Shown in pieces: positions 36,561 through 46,989 of a DNA stretch of 64,000 nucleotides. The notes beneath the pieces are model-generated. The model was not told the DNA's origin. It did no database searches and saw only the letters and a program-made list of their open reading frames with translations. Location of the stretch: the NCBI RefSeq assembly GCF_016097555.1, contig NC_054702.1, positions 63,836,682-63,900,681 of the forward strand. Direction: 5' to 3'. A program made the translations under genes and the position numbers. Source of the stretch: Gigantopelta aegis. Taxonomy: Eukaryota; Mollusca; Gastropoda; Neomphalida; Peltospiridae. How positions within the stretch are numbered: the first letter of the stretch is position 1; every line of letters starts with the position of its first letter.

Positions 36561-36567
36561 CTTAACT

Positions 36568-36775
36568 GAAGGGGGCGGGACGTAGCGCAACTTGGTAAAG
36601 CGTTCGCCTGATGTGCGTTCGGTCTAGGGTCGATCCCCGTCGGTGGACCCATTGGTATATTTCTCTTTCCGGCCAATGCTCCACGACTGGTCTATCAAAG
36701 GCCGTGGTATGTGCTATTCTGACTGTGGGATGGTATATAATAAATCAATGTGTTCTAGTGACGTCAGTAAAAAAA
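36568..36775 (+). mobile_element. SINE-I, head H1, core internally shortened, tail T2
   Basis: GGGGCGGGACGTAGCGCAAC head, then core, then a jump from GGGATGGTATATAATAAATC into the T2 side. Confidence 0.75.
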
Positions 36776-36956
36776 AATGAGTAGAGTACGAATAGTTTTG
36801 TCGTCCACTACAACAGATGAGTTGTTTAATTCCTAAACTTGCCGATTCTCGACTGGCTGGCATTAACTATAGGCTCTATTAGAAATTAGCGAGAAAAAGT
36901 AGGCAGAGTTACGTCCCCTAATAGCTCTCCAGTTCCGGTGCGTTCCGCCAACAGCA

Positions 36957-37407
36957 GGCCTCAGACCACAATTAATTTCGCTATATGTTTCTATATAGCC
37001 TTAGTGGCTATAACATTTTTATTAATATCAGTAGGCCCGTGAAGTTTTGTATGTACCTTTGCCTGCATGGGGGACACATACCCTGAAAAGGACAACCCCT
37101 GTTGTCCAGCTCTTTCTCCCAGCATACTGGTTTAAACAGACACACCCTCTAAACCAGGCCGGAGTACACCCATTTTACACAAAAAGCACTACTTTTGCAT
37201 GGGCCGGAATTACCACAAACAAGTCTTCAATGTCAACAAGTTACACATGTTTACAAACTACATGCTATCCCCTGTCACTTCAGTCAAACAGTTGCCACTT
37301 CATAGCTGTCTGCCATGAAATAATCACAGTCAAACAGCAGACTACTTGCGCGGTGAAACTTCCGGATTTTCGACAACCAAATGGGAAGATAACTGTAATC
37401 TGAGGCC
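36957..37407. mobile_element. GGCCTCAGA MITE, 451 bp, AGCA target duplication
   Basis: Starts GGCCTCAGACCACAATT and ends TGTAATCTGAGGCC. Flanked by AGCA (36953-36956 and 37408-37411). Same length as and almost identical to 56298-56748, which lies in the opposite orientation. A 118-codon frame inside (37047-37403) is open in both, but resembles nothing I know. 4-bp targets occur in Chapaev, Ginger and Sola groups, among others. Confidence 0.88.
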
Positions 37408-37433
37408 AGCATACATGGCCGATGACCACAGTT

Positions 37434-37895
37434 GGCCTCAGACCACAATTAATTTCACTATGTATTCTCATGTAGCCCCAGTGGCTGTAGCACTTTTATT
37501 AATTTCACCAGGCCATTAGCATTTCACGGGAAACATTACCTGCCTGGGCCCATTGAACACTCGAAAGGACGACATCTGTTGTCCAGCTCTTTTCCGCGTT
37601 ATATCAATGTAAACAAACACACGTGGGCTAAGGGACCGAATCACACCCATTTCTCTGCATTTTACACAAATTTTGCATGACTTCAATGTGCTCTGGGGGA
37701 CATTATGCAGTATCCAGTGTAAACCAAGTGCACATAGTCACTAACTGCATCCTCTTACCTGTCAAACCCAGTGCAACAATCCAGTATACTAAGCAGCTCC
37801 CCAGCCATTAATCACATCACAAGAAAACTATATTTTCTCGCATTAGTTTCCGTATTTTGGACAACCAAATGGGTCGATAACTCTAGTCTGAGGCC
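37434..37895. mobile_element. GGCCTCAGA MITE, older copy, AGTT target duplication
   Basis: Same ends and overall plan as 36957-37407 but clearly more diverged. Flanked by AGTT (37430-37433 and 37896-37899). Lies 22 bp after the first copy's target repeat, in the same orientation. Confidence 0.85.
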
Positions 37896-37899
37896 AGTT

Positions 37900-38349
37900 G
37901 TTTGTGAATCCTCAATCTGAGATTTATGCATGCCAGGCACTGGCATCATAAATGTCCTCACCTATGCTTTAAAAATAAATAATAACACAGGTAAACATTA
38001 AGTTGCAAATCAAGGGCAGATAAGTATGTTTTTAATAGAGGCTATAGACAAATCCAAACCGGCACTCGGTGACTATAAACAAGCGATTTCGACATCTCTC
38101 CAGAATAGTGAATTTGCCACGGGACTGACAGATGGTAGGTGGTGGGTTTGTATCCCATTTACATACATTATTATGCCTAAAAAAAACGAGGTATACACTA
38201 TAAATTACAAGTCTGTAAAAACGTGGGTTGAGGGAACATTATGTACAGTTGTTAAGACAGATTCATTCTTTTAACAGATACATCAGATGTAAGAGGTTTA
38301 GAAGTTAAGGCAGACTCGAATCGAGTCGGGGGAAGCGCTCTATTAATTA
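37900..38349. other. Intron 2 of copy A, exon-like island at 38039-38134
   Basis: 38039-38134 is preceded by TTTTTAATAG and followed by GTAGGT and has an open frame, but its phases do not match the phase-0 introns around it; treated as chance. Confidence 0.3.
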
Positions 38350-38565
38350 AACAGCCGGGAGCATCACCGAGTTCATGAGTTGGTTTAGCTGGGACAATCG
38401 TCAAGTTCATGAGTGGGTTAAGCTGGCACAGTCGTGAAGTTTATGAGTTGGTAAAGCAGGAACAATGGTCAAGTTCAAGAGTTGGTTAAGCTGGGACAAT
38501 CGTCAAGTTCATGAGTTGGTAAAACTGGTACAATCTTCAAGTTTATTAGTTGGTAACTCAGTCGG
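38350..38565. repeat. Minisatellite, about 36-bp unit x 5-6
   Basis: Imperfect units of GTCAAGTTCATGAGTTGGTT followed by AAGCTGGGACAATC, just upstream of exon 3 of copy A. Confidence 0.8.
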
Positions 38566-38641
38566 TAGAACACATAGCTAACGCAGACTTTAATGTACAT
38601 CTAATTTTTAATAATAAATAAACTTGTTACATTCATTACAG

Positions 38642-39073
38642 GGAATTGTGTGGGGAGTCGCCTTTCAAGTAACTGGGAAGGAACAAGTGACCAGAGCTCT
38701 AGACCACCTCACTAACCGGGAATGCACGAATGGCGGCTACACGAGCCTCGTGACGACATTCTACCCCCGGGACAAGAACAATTGTGTTCCCGTCCTGGTG
38801 TTCACGGCCACTGAAGACAACCCATTTTATCTTGGAGACGCCGATCTGCCTCAGATGTCCAAGCAGATCGTCACCGCCAAAGGGCACGCCGGCAGCAACG
38901 TGGAGTACGTCACGAAAATTGTCGATTACGTCCGAAAGCACATTCCGGAGGACAACGACGAGCATCTGTTTGACCTTGACGCCAAAGTTCGCAACGACTT
39001 GAAGACGCAACGATTGTGTTCTCATTTATTAATGCTTCATACCCACACAAAAACCACACGTTTTTGTCATTAA
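38642..39073 (+). CDS. ChaC copy A, exon 3 with unusual C-terminus
   Basis: Encodes residues 74-216 after acceptor TTCATTACAG. Contains WGVAFQV (77-83), the NRECTNGGY motif whose glutamate (Glu100) corresponds to the catalytic base of ChaC enzymes, FYPRD, NPFYLG and DEHLFDLD. Nearly identical to copy B until the last 25 codons, where about 75 bp of extra DNA (from ACGCAACGATTGTGTTCTC) replaces the LNACVVTYW end and adds a different tail ending TTRFCH. The rest of the B-type end (TTGAACGGTTGTGTTGTC) is still visible after the new stop. The 216-residue product should fold; the effect of the new tail is unknown. Confidence 0.92.
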   Translation, partial: GIVWGVAFQVTGKEQVTRALDHLTNRECTNGGYTSLVTTFYPRDKNNCVPVLVFTATEDNPFYLGDADLPQMSKQIVTAKGHAGSNVEYVTKIVDYVRKHIPEDNDEHLFDLDAKVRNDLKTQRLCSHLLMLHTHTKTTRFCH

Positions 39074-39158
39074 ATGATCTTGAACGGTTGTGTTGTCACC
39101 TGCTGACGATTCACGCCGGAAGTTGGCACTGATGGTCTTTGGCCAGAAATTTAAGGAA

Positions 39159-39823
39159 TGTCACGGGGATCCTATAATACCCGTAACTGAATGAAACACG
39201 ATTGTCCAAATATCTCTCCTAACTGTATATCTATTAGATCTCTCTGTAACGGGCGGTTATACCCGCTGGCTCGTCTAGGTATGATCAGAGATAAGATCTT
39301 ATATAAAGTATATATTATTATAGTACGTTTAGTTCACTAGAAAACAACAAAAACACAATACACTTTGGAATCTGTATTAACTTACGCTGACAAATGTACT
39401 GCTGCAGTAGTTAATTAACAACAACAAATAATAACAACCCAAAACTGATCACTTAATTAGTTAATCTCTAGGTGTCTAGTTTACACAATATGCTAATCAC
39501 TTCACCGTGACACAACACTCACACGTGTGATAATTGAGAAACGCTTCCAGGAGAACTTAATTAATAAAGGAATTACAACTCTATTCCTAACTGGTTAATT
39601 TTTAATTAACCCTTACTACTCGTTCAGTAACGTGTGATAATTGAGAAACGCTTCCAGGGGAACTTAATTAATAAAGGAATTACAACTCTATTCCTAACTG
39701 GTTAATTTTAATTAACTCTAACTACTCATTCAATAACTTGTAATACAGACTTAATACTGGTACCTATCACAATAAAGACAATAACCTACAGTTTACCTAG
39801 GTCCTCTAGGATGACTGGATAAG

Positions 39824-39909
<86 letters not shown>

Positions 39910-40456
39910 ACGGTGAGCCTACAGTATACTGCGTCAGATGACCGGCAGCACCGTCTAAATAATATTGGTATAATACAGTATTAAAATATTTAAAGTCACA
40001 TCAATCACATCAAGGTTATACACAGAGCAGAAAATATATCATTACCAGTCCGGACGGACAGCGATCCCCGGGAGCCTTCCTTATGTTTCTCCCCGATATC
40101 TCTAAAACCCTATCTATTTTTTCAAAACTCTCACAGACAGCGAATATCGCCTGGGGGCACAACGCGGTACCTCACCTATCATCTGATATTTCCACCTCTC
40201 CCAGAGTCGGTATATTTTCTTAGATGACCAGATATTCTGTCGCCAGCCGCCAAAATCACGGTCGTCGAAACCGCACTCGCAGAGGTATTACGTAACTACT
40301 GGCCACATGGCCTCTGGACTAAGTGCATATTAGGATGCACGGTCGCACGAAGGTATTACGTAATAAAGTGCCCACCTGGGCTAAGTGCATTTGGAACTGC
40401 ACACGGCCCTCTAAAACAATTAATATCGCCACAGGCGAAAAGAAATTAAGAGCATG
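39159..40456 (-). mobile_element. Solo gypsy LTR, incomplete, in the copy A 3' flank
   Basis: An LTR-family fossil starting TGTCACGGGGATCC about 85 bp after the stop codon of copy A, same family as 4331-5514. It contains an expanded (TA)n run (39828-39905) and an internally repeated segment. It is absent from the matching place after copy B, so it arrived after the segmental duplication or only in this unit. Confidence 0.85.
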
Positions 40457-41157
40457 ATCTAGACTATATGATGGAGTTCTTTGACTCACATTTACACATC
40501 TGTCGAGAGTTGTACTAAAAGCTAATTATGTCACTCTTTTTATAGACTGGACTGTTTGAAACTACAGGGACATTTCATGACAAAATTAATAATATTAACA
40601 TGGGCATAAATATAATGACATGGTATTTTCTTGAACAATGAAATAAGCTCAACGTTAATTAGCTACTAGCAAAAGGCGTAATTGACAAGAACATAGGGCA
40701 AAGAGACACATATTTTTCTGTGCGATGTGGCTTATAGAAACAGTTATATTTATTCGTAGTTTAGCTGGGGGTTTTGACGTTTCTATCAGATACATAAAAT
40801 AATGTGATGACATTGGTGCGACTGACTGACAAGCCGTATAATCAAAATCAGTCGTCAAAGCATTTGGATTTTTGAAACAGCAATACTAAGTTGGTTTTGA
40901 TAATTGTCTTCTTTAAGGATACGGCATACAGTTTGACTGGTTTTCAAAACACCAAACGTCTGGAAACAAAGAATGGATATCTGATATTCCTATATCCTGC
41001 ATTTGATGGATAGATCTGAAAGAACTCGTGGAAATGAATCACGTTTCTACAAAATAGTACAAATAAATAAATGAAAGCAAAAAAAACCCATAAATCAACA
41101 CCAACATCAACCACCAAATTACATCCCTGCAAGGACTCTTATAATCACAAGTTTTAT
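40457..41157. other. A/B spacer, duplicated at about 58803-59473
   Basis: Non-coding as far as seen; aligns closely with the spacer after copy B. Confidence 0.6.
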
Positions 41158-41490
41158 CTACCGGCCTCGGTGACATAGTAGTTAAGACATCTAACTGGTG
41201 GGTATTGGGTTCACTCCCCGGTTCCGGCTCCCACCAACTGACGAGGTGAAAGACCACTACACCGACTTCTGTCTCTCGCGAACTAGTAACCACTAACCCA
41301 CTGTTCCAGACAGACAGTCCAGATAACTGAGCTGTATGCCCAGTTGGATATAAGCACGAACAACTAAGCTGAAAGGAACTCGTTATCTAGCTGGGTTGTT
41401 TTTATTTCATCTCCATGTTTATTCAAGCACGCTTTCCAGGCAGGTTTCCTGGGCGCTGGCTTAACCACCAAGCCACCGAGGACGACTTTA
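41158..41490. mobile_element. SINE-II pair, head-to-tail inverted
   Basis: A + strand SINE-II (41158-41393: TACCGGCCTCGGTGACATAG ... CCCAGTTGGATATAAGCACG) is followed by a minus-strand SINE-II piece (41395-41487, ending CCACCGAGG). Both are also present at 59474-59800. Confidence 0.7.
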
Positions 41491-41517
41491 TAATAATACA
41501 TGATTGTATGAAAGTTT

Positions 41518-42103
41518 AGAAAGTATGAAAGTTTGGATGTCAAACATTTTAGAGAGAAAACCAACTTCATGTTTCTATTAGTGGCATGGTATCTTCCATA
41601 GAGACCATCCTACAGAGAGGATGGCACATGCCACAGCCTCTTATATACCAGTCTTGGTGCACTGGCAAGGGCGAGACGTAGCCCAGTGGTAAAGCGTTCG
41701 CTTGATGCGCGGTCGGTTTGGGGTCGATCCCGCCATTGGGCCCATTGGGCTATTTCTCTCTCCAGCCAGTGCACCACGACTGGTACATCAACGGCCGTGG
41801 TATGTGTTATACTGTCTATGGGATGGTGCATATAAAAGATCCCTTGCTGCTAATCGAAAAGCGTAGCCTATGAAGTGGCGACAGCGGGTTTCCTCCCTCA
41901 ATATCTGTGTGGTCCTTAACCATATGTCCGACGCCATATGACCGTAAATAAAATGTGTTGAGTGCGTCGTTAAATAAACCATTTCCTTCCTTCCTTCACT
42001 GGCTGGACCAAGAAATAGTCCAACGGGCCCACCGACTGGGATCGATTCTAGACCGGCAGTGCATCAGGCGAGCGGTTTACCACTGAACTACGTCCCACCC
42101 TGC
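41518..42103 (-). mobile_element. Minus-strand SINE-I interrupted by a plus-strand SINE-I
   Basis: Outer SINE parts are 41518-41666 and 42004-42103 (minus, H1). The inner SINE-I (41667-41996, plus, H1, T1, (TTCC)n end) is flanked by CACTGGC. The same nest at 59838-60430 preserves a longer 14-bp repeat, CTTGGTGCACTGGC, so the event predates the segmental duplication. Confidence 0.88.
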
Positions 42104-42394
42104 GTAAGAAAAAGAGTCCTTGCAGTATGACAGTCTTTGCAGAGTTGTTGTTTGTTGGTTGGCGTTGATTGTGTTTGGTTTTGGTTTTTGTTGGGGGTCG
42201 GGGTGTAGGGTGGGGTGTTTGTTTCGTGTTGTTTTCTGTTGTTGTTTTTTTGTCCAGGATAGTGTAGTAATATTATTACACCGATGCCATTGAACCGCTA
42301 GAACTCACTCTGGTCAGAAGGGCGAGTGCTTGCAAATGAGAGGTGATAGAACACGATGGTACCACCAGTCAAACTGTCCGCGGGCACTCAGCTT
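42104..42394. other. T/G-rich spacer upstream of copy B
   Basis: GTTTTTGTTGGGGG-type imperfect repeats at 42150-42255; otherwise unassigned. Duplicated before copy C. Confidence 0.5.
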
Positions 42395-42399
42395 CCTGG

Positions 42400-42504
42400 G
42401 CCCCGTTCCACGAAGCGATCTTAGCCCTAAGATTAACTTAAGTACATAGGGTAGCTATGCGCTTAAGGTAATCTTAGGGCTAAGATCGTTTCGTGGGACG
42501 GGGT
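42400..42504. mobile_element. 105-bp hairpin MITE with CCTGG flanks
   Basis: Almost entirely an inverted repeat: CCACGAAGCGATCTTAGCCC at the left pairs with GGGCTAAGATCGTTTCGTGG at the right around a loop near ACATAGGGTAGCTATGC. Flanked by CCTGG (42395-42399 and 42505-42509). It sits inside a SINE-II body. Confidence 0.85.
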
Positions 42505-42672
42505 CCTGGACAGTGGGTTAGTGTGTGGGTTTTTGTTTTGTTTTTTGTTAGTGGTTAATGGGAGATAAGTCGGTATATTAATCTGACACCTACCCACCGA
42601 GTCGTTGAACCCACTCTGGGTGGGAGCCGGTAAAGAGATGCCAACCCAGTACCTACACCACTGAGACCGTTT
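42505..42672 (-). mobile_element. SINE-II remnant just upstream of the B promoter
   Basis: CTGGACAGTGGGTTAGTG, GACACCTACCCACCGAGTCG and GTGGGAGCCGG match the SINE-II body in inverse. It ends about 25 bp before the TGATGCAAT element. Confidence 0.65.
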
Positions 42673-42696
42673 TGTAAAATAGTTGTCGTCACAAGC

Positions 42697-42705
42697 TGAT
42701 GCAAT
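42697..42705 (+). promoter_or_regulatory. TGATGCAAT, C/EBP-ATF4-type response element, copy B
   Basis: Exact match to the composite ATF4-C/EBP site (amino-acid/ER-stress response element) known in vertebrate stress genes; vertebrate CHAC1 is an ATF4 target. It lies 74 bp upstream of the TATA box and is conserved before copy C. Function here is inferred. Confidence 0.6.
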
Positions 42706-42727
42706 TTCAGGTCAACAATTATTCTGA

Positions 42728-42786
42728 CCAATCACGTGGAAGAGTACTCCAGGTCACACAAAATGATTGGTTGAAAAATATAAAAA
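42728..42786 (+). promoter_or_regulatory. Core promoter of copy B: CCAAT, CACGTG, ATTGG, TATAAAAA
   Basis: CCAAT at 42728-42732 abuts an E-box CACGTG at 42733-42738. An inverted CCAAT (ATTGG) is at 42766-42770 and the TATA box TATAAAAA at 42779-42786, 131 nt before the ATG. In copy C the E-box reads CACGCG, so one potential site differs between paralogs. Confidence 0.65.
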
Positions 42787-42917
42787 CCGGCTGTGATAGT
42801 TCGGATAAAGAAACACCAGTATACACATACTGTTTTAGGTCCAGTACTTACACGTGTGTGAGTTATAAACGATAAAAGTCTCACACAGTGGTACCGCGCT
42901 CAGGTCAACCGATTACC

Positions 42918-43100
42918 ATGAACTGCGACAAACTGGTGGACGAACTCTTGAAGAAGAACCCCACCATATGGGTGTTCGGCTACGGGTCGCTGTTGTGGAA
43001 ACCCAACTTCGAGCACAAGTCGAGAAGGGTGGATCACATCCGAGGGTTTGTTCGAAGATTTTGGCAGGGAAACACAACTTACAGAGGAACACCGAATGAG
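42918..43100 (+). CDS. ChaC copy B, exon 1
   Basis: Residues 1-61 of a 204-residue ChaC enzyme (cytosolic glutathione breakdown). Starts MNCDKLVDELLKKNPTIW, contains VFGYGSLLW and RRFWQGNTTYRG, and ends TPNE before GTAATT (phase 0). An upstream in-frame GTG exists but the ATG matches the other copies. Differs from copy C in this exon by very few bases, including Asp versus Gly after the RRV motif (VDHIRG versus VGHIRG); copies A and C both have glycine, so aspartate is the derived state. Confidence 0.94.
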
Positions 43101-43132
43101 GTAATTATTTCACTGTTTGTTATTTTTTGTGT

Positions 43133-43620
<488 letters not shown>

Positions 43621-43654
43621 AATATAATATTCTAATCCTATGCAAGTAATACCT

Positions 43655-44165
43655 GTTAACTTTGATGTATGACAATATAAAATATTATATTTATATTATG
43701 AAAATAAGAAAAGCCAAATTGAACAAAGATGTCATTAAAAATATTATATATGAAAAGTTGAATGTTGAAAAATTTAGATTTTATAAAAGTTGTAACTATA
43801 AAGAATTTGATGAGTATTGGTCACCTTGGTTCAGTGTTTTAGAAAAAGTAACAATTAATAGGAACATATTGTGATAAGAGCAGAGAAATGTAAGGTTGGT
43901 AATACAGTTTGTTACGTATGATGGACATATATAACTCGGGACTTGTCTAAAACCTGTTGTTCTTTTTCTACATCAGTCTTCTGTATGTGCGTGTGTGTAT
44001 CTGTGTACATGAGAGAGTTAGTTTGTGTTGTTGCTTTGGTATAATGTTTTCTCTTTTTTATTTTGTGCAGTTATGTCTATACATGTGTGTAAGGTAATGT
44101 TTCAGGGCCCATCCCTGACATTGCCAAATTGTTTTTGCTGGGACAATAAACAATTTTTTTAAAAA
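43655..44165 (+). mobile_element. Possible LINE 3' end (intron 1 of copy B)
   Basis: A 70-codon frame rich in Lys/Asn/Tyr (ending VTINRNIL) is followed by a region ending CCAAATTGTTTTTGCTGGGA and CAATAAA with an A-rich stop, the look of a non-LTR 3' end. Also in copy C (62495-63020), so it predates the duplication. No diagnostic reverse-transcriptase motif remains. Confidence 0.3.
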
Positions 44166-44420
44166 TTCAAAAATTCAAAAACAAAAAACACTTTGATGTA
44201 TGTTTATACTTTACAATAAAACAAACGTCACATGTAGGCAAATACACGTTTATAGCTTCCCTATTTCTTTCCAGGTGCAGCAGGTTAAAATGAACAGGCA
44301 TACTTTATGTACGTCTGTCACTGTGTCATGTTGAGGAAATGGTTTCAGTATTAAACGGGGTTTTGGGTGGGTTTTCTTTATCCTCTGTATAAAGATAAAA
44401 ACAATTCTAGCTTGTGCCAC

Positions 44421-45550
44421 TGTGACGGAACATGCTCTTATTTTAGTTTTTCGCCTGTGGCGATATTAATTGTTTTAGAGGGCCGTGTGCAGTCCCAATA
44501 TGCACTTAGACTAGGTGGGCACTTTGTTACGTAATACCTCCGCGCGACCGTACCCTCTAATACACACCCAGACCAGATGTGGAGGCCATGTGGCCAGTAG
44601 TTACGTAATACCTCCGCGAGTTCTGTTTTACGACCTTGTTTTCCGAGCGGGTGGCGTCATCTAGTCTGACCATCTAACATAAAATGTCGTCTTGGTCGCT
44701 GTGGAAAAATCACATGATAGGGGGAGGACCGCGATGTGCCCCCAGGCGATATTCGGGATTTTGTAATAAATAGCTAGGATTTAGATTTATCGGTGAGAAA
44801 CAAAAGGAAGGCTCCCAGGGAACGTTAGTCTGTTTGGACTTGGTAAATATATTTTTTTCTGCTCTGTTGTATAACCTTGAGGTGATTGATGTGACTTTAA
44901 ATATTTTAATACTGTATTATACCAATATTATTTAGACAGTGTTTCCGGTAACTGACGAAGTAAATTGTAGGCTTCACTGTTCTAAAAAAATATAAAGCTT
45001 AGCTGGTCATCCTAGAGGACCTAGGTAAACTGTAGGCTATTGTCTGTATTGTGTTAGGTACCAGTATTAATTCTGTATTACAAGGTTACTGAATGAGTAA
45101 TTAAGGGTTAATTAAAAATTAACCAGTTAGGAATAGAGTTGTAATTCCTTATTAATTAAGTTCCCCTGGCAGCGTTTTTCAATTATCACACGTGTGTGTG
45201 TTATATCACGGTGAAGTGATTAGAATATTATGTAAACTAGACACCTAGTGATTAACTAATTAAGTGATTAGTTCTGGGTTGTTATTATTATTGTTGTTGT
45301 TAATTAACTACTGCGGCAGTACATTTGCTAGCGTAGTATTAATACAGATTCCAAAGTGTATTGTGTTTTGTTGTGTTTTCTAGTGAACTAAACGTGCTAT
45401 ATCTATATACTTTATATAAGATCTTATCTCTGATATACCTAGAGCCGAGCCACTCGGGTATACACTGCCCGATACAGAGAGATCTAATAGATATACAGTT
45501 AGGAGAGATATTTGATAATCGTGTTTTATTCAGTTACGGGTATTATAGGA
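44421..45550 (+). mobile_element. Solo-type gypsy LTR, opposite orientation to the element
   Basis: LTR-family fossil reading TGTGACGGAACATGC to CGGGTATTATAGGATCC. By short diagnostic strings it is closer to the LTR at 4331 than to the two LTRs of the neighbouring element, so it is probably from a different insertion. Confidence 0.85.
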
Positions 45551-46989
45551 TCCTATAATACCCGTAACTGAATAAAACACGATTATCCAAATATCTCTCC
45601 TAATTGTATATCTATTAGATCTCTCTGCATCGGGTAGGCTACTACCCAAGTGGCCCGACGCTAGGAGTAATCAGAGATAAGATCTGATATAAATATATCT
45701 ATGTAGCACGTTTAGAATCACTTTGGAATCTGTATTAACTCTAACGCTGACAAATGTACTTGCCGCAGTAGTTAATTAACAACAACAATATAATAACAAC
45801 CCAGAGCTAATCACTTAATTAGTTAATCACTAGGTGTCTAGTTTACACAATATTCTAATCACTTCACCGTGATAAAGACACACACGTGTGATAATTGAGA
45901 AACGCTGCCAGGGGAACTTAATTAATAAAGGAATTACAACTCTATTCCTAACTGGTTAATTTTTAATTAAAACTTAAATTTTCATTCAGTAACCTTGTAA
46001 TACAGAATTAATACTCGTACATATCACAATAAAGACAATAACCTACAGTTTACCTAGGTCCTCTAGGATGACCGGCTAAGCTTTATCTTACCAAATACTC
46101 GTATAAAAATATTTAAAAAGTGACGCCTACAATTTACTTCGTCAGATTACCGGAGACACTGTCTAAAGAATATTGGTATAATACAGTATTAAAATATTTA
46201 AAGTCACATCAGTCACATCAAGGTTATACAACAGAGCAGAAATATATATTTACCAAGTCCGGTCTGAACTAATATATTTCGTTCAGTTGGACCACGTCCG
46301 TTCCCCTGGATACTTCCAATGTTTCTCCCCGATATATCTAAAATCCTATCTATTTATTCAAAAATCTCAGACTAGTCCGGAGTCAGCGAATATCGCCTGG
46401 GGGCACAACACGGTACCTCACCTATCATGTGATATTTCCACAACTCCCAGAGACGGTATATTTTCTTAGATGGCCAGACCGACCGTCGCCAGTTCGCTAG
46501 AAATACCCCGGTCGTAAACCGAACTACCGGAGGTATTACGTAACCACTGTGCCCACCTGGTCTAAGTGCATATTGGGACGCAGGACTACCACCGTCGCGC
46601 GGGGGTATTACGTAACCACTCTCCACATGGCCTCCACACCTGGTCTGGGTGTGTATTAGGATGCACGGTCGCGCGGAGGTATTACGTAACCAAGCTGTAC
46701 TAGCCCCCAACACAATGGACATAGCCACAGGCGAAAAGATAAAAGCATGTTCCGTCACACACACCCACCTCAAAAAGGATGTTTCCTCTACTCTAGGAAT
46801 AGGGAAATATACTACATTTAAACAAAACAAAATGTGCGTTAACCGACGCATCCGGGCATTTATAACACATAGTAATAAGGTGACTACCAGTAATCACACT
46901 GAGTCTCTGAGTCTCTGAGTCCCTGGTATACAATAAAATATATAAAAACAAAAACAGAAATCAAGAACGTCAACACATTATCACAACGT

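Noticed and set aside
38039-38134. Extra exon of ChaC copy A in intron 2
   Set aside because: Splice-like edges exist but the phases disagree with the phase-0 neighbours, and no counterpart was seen in copy B.
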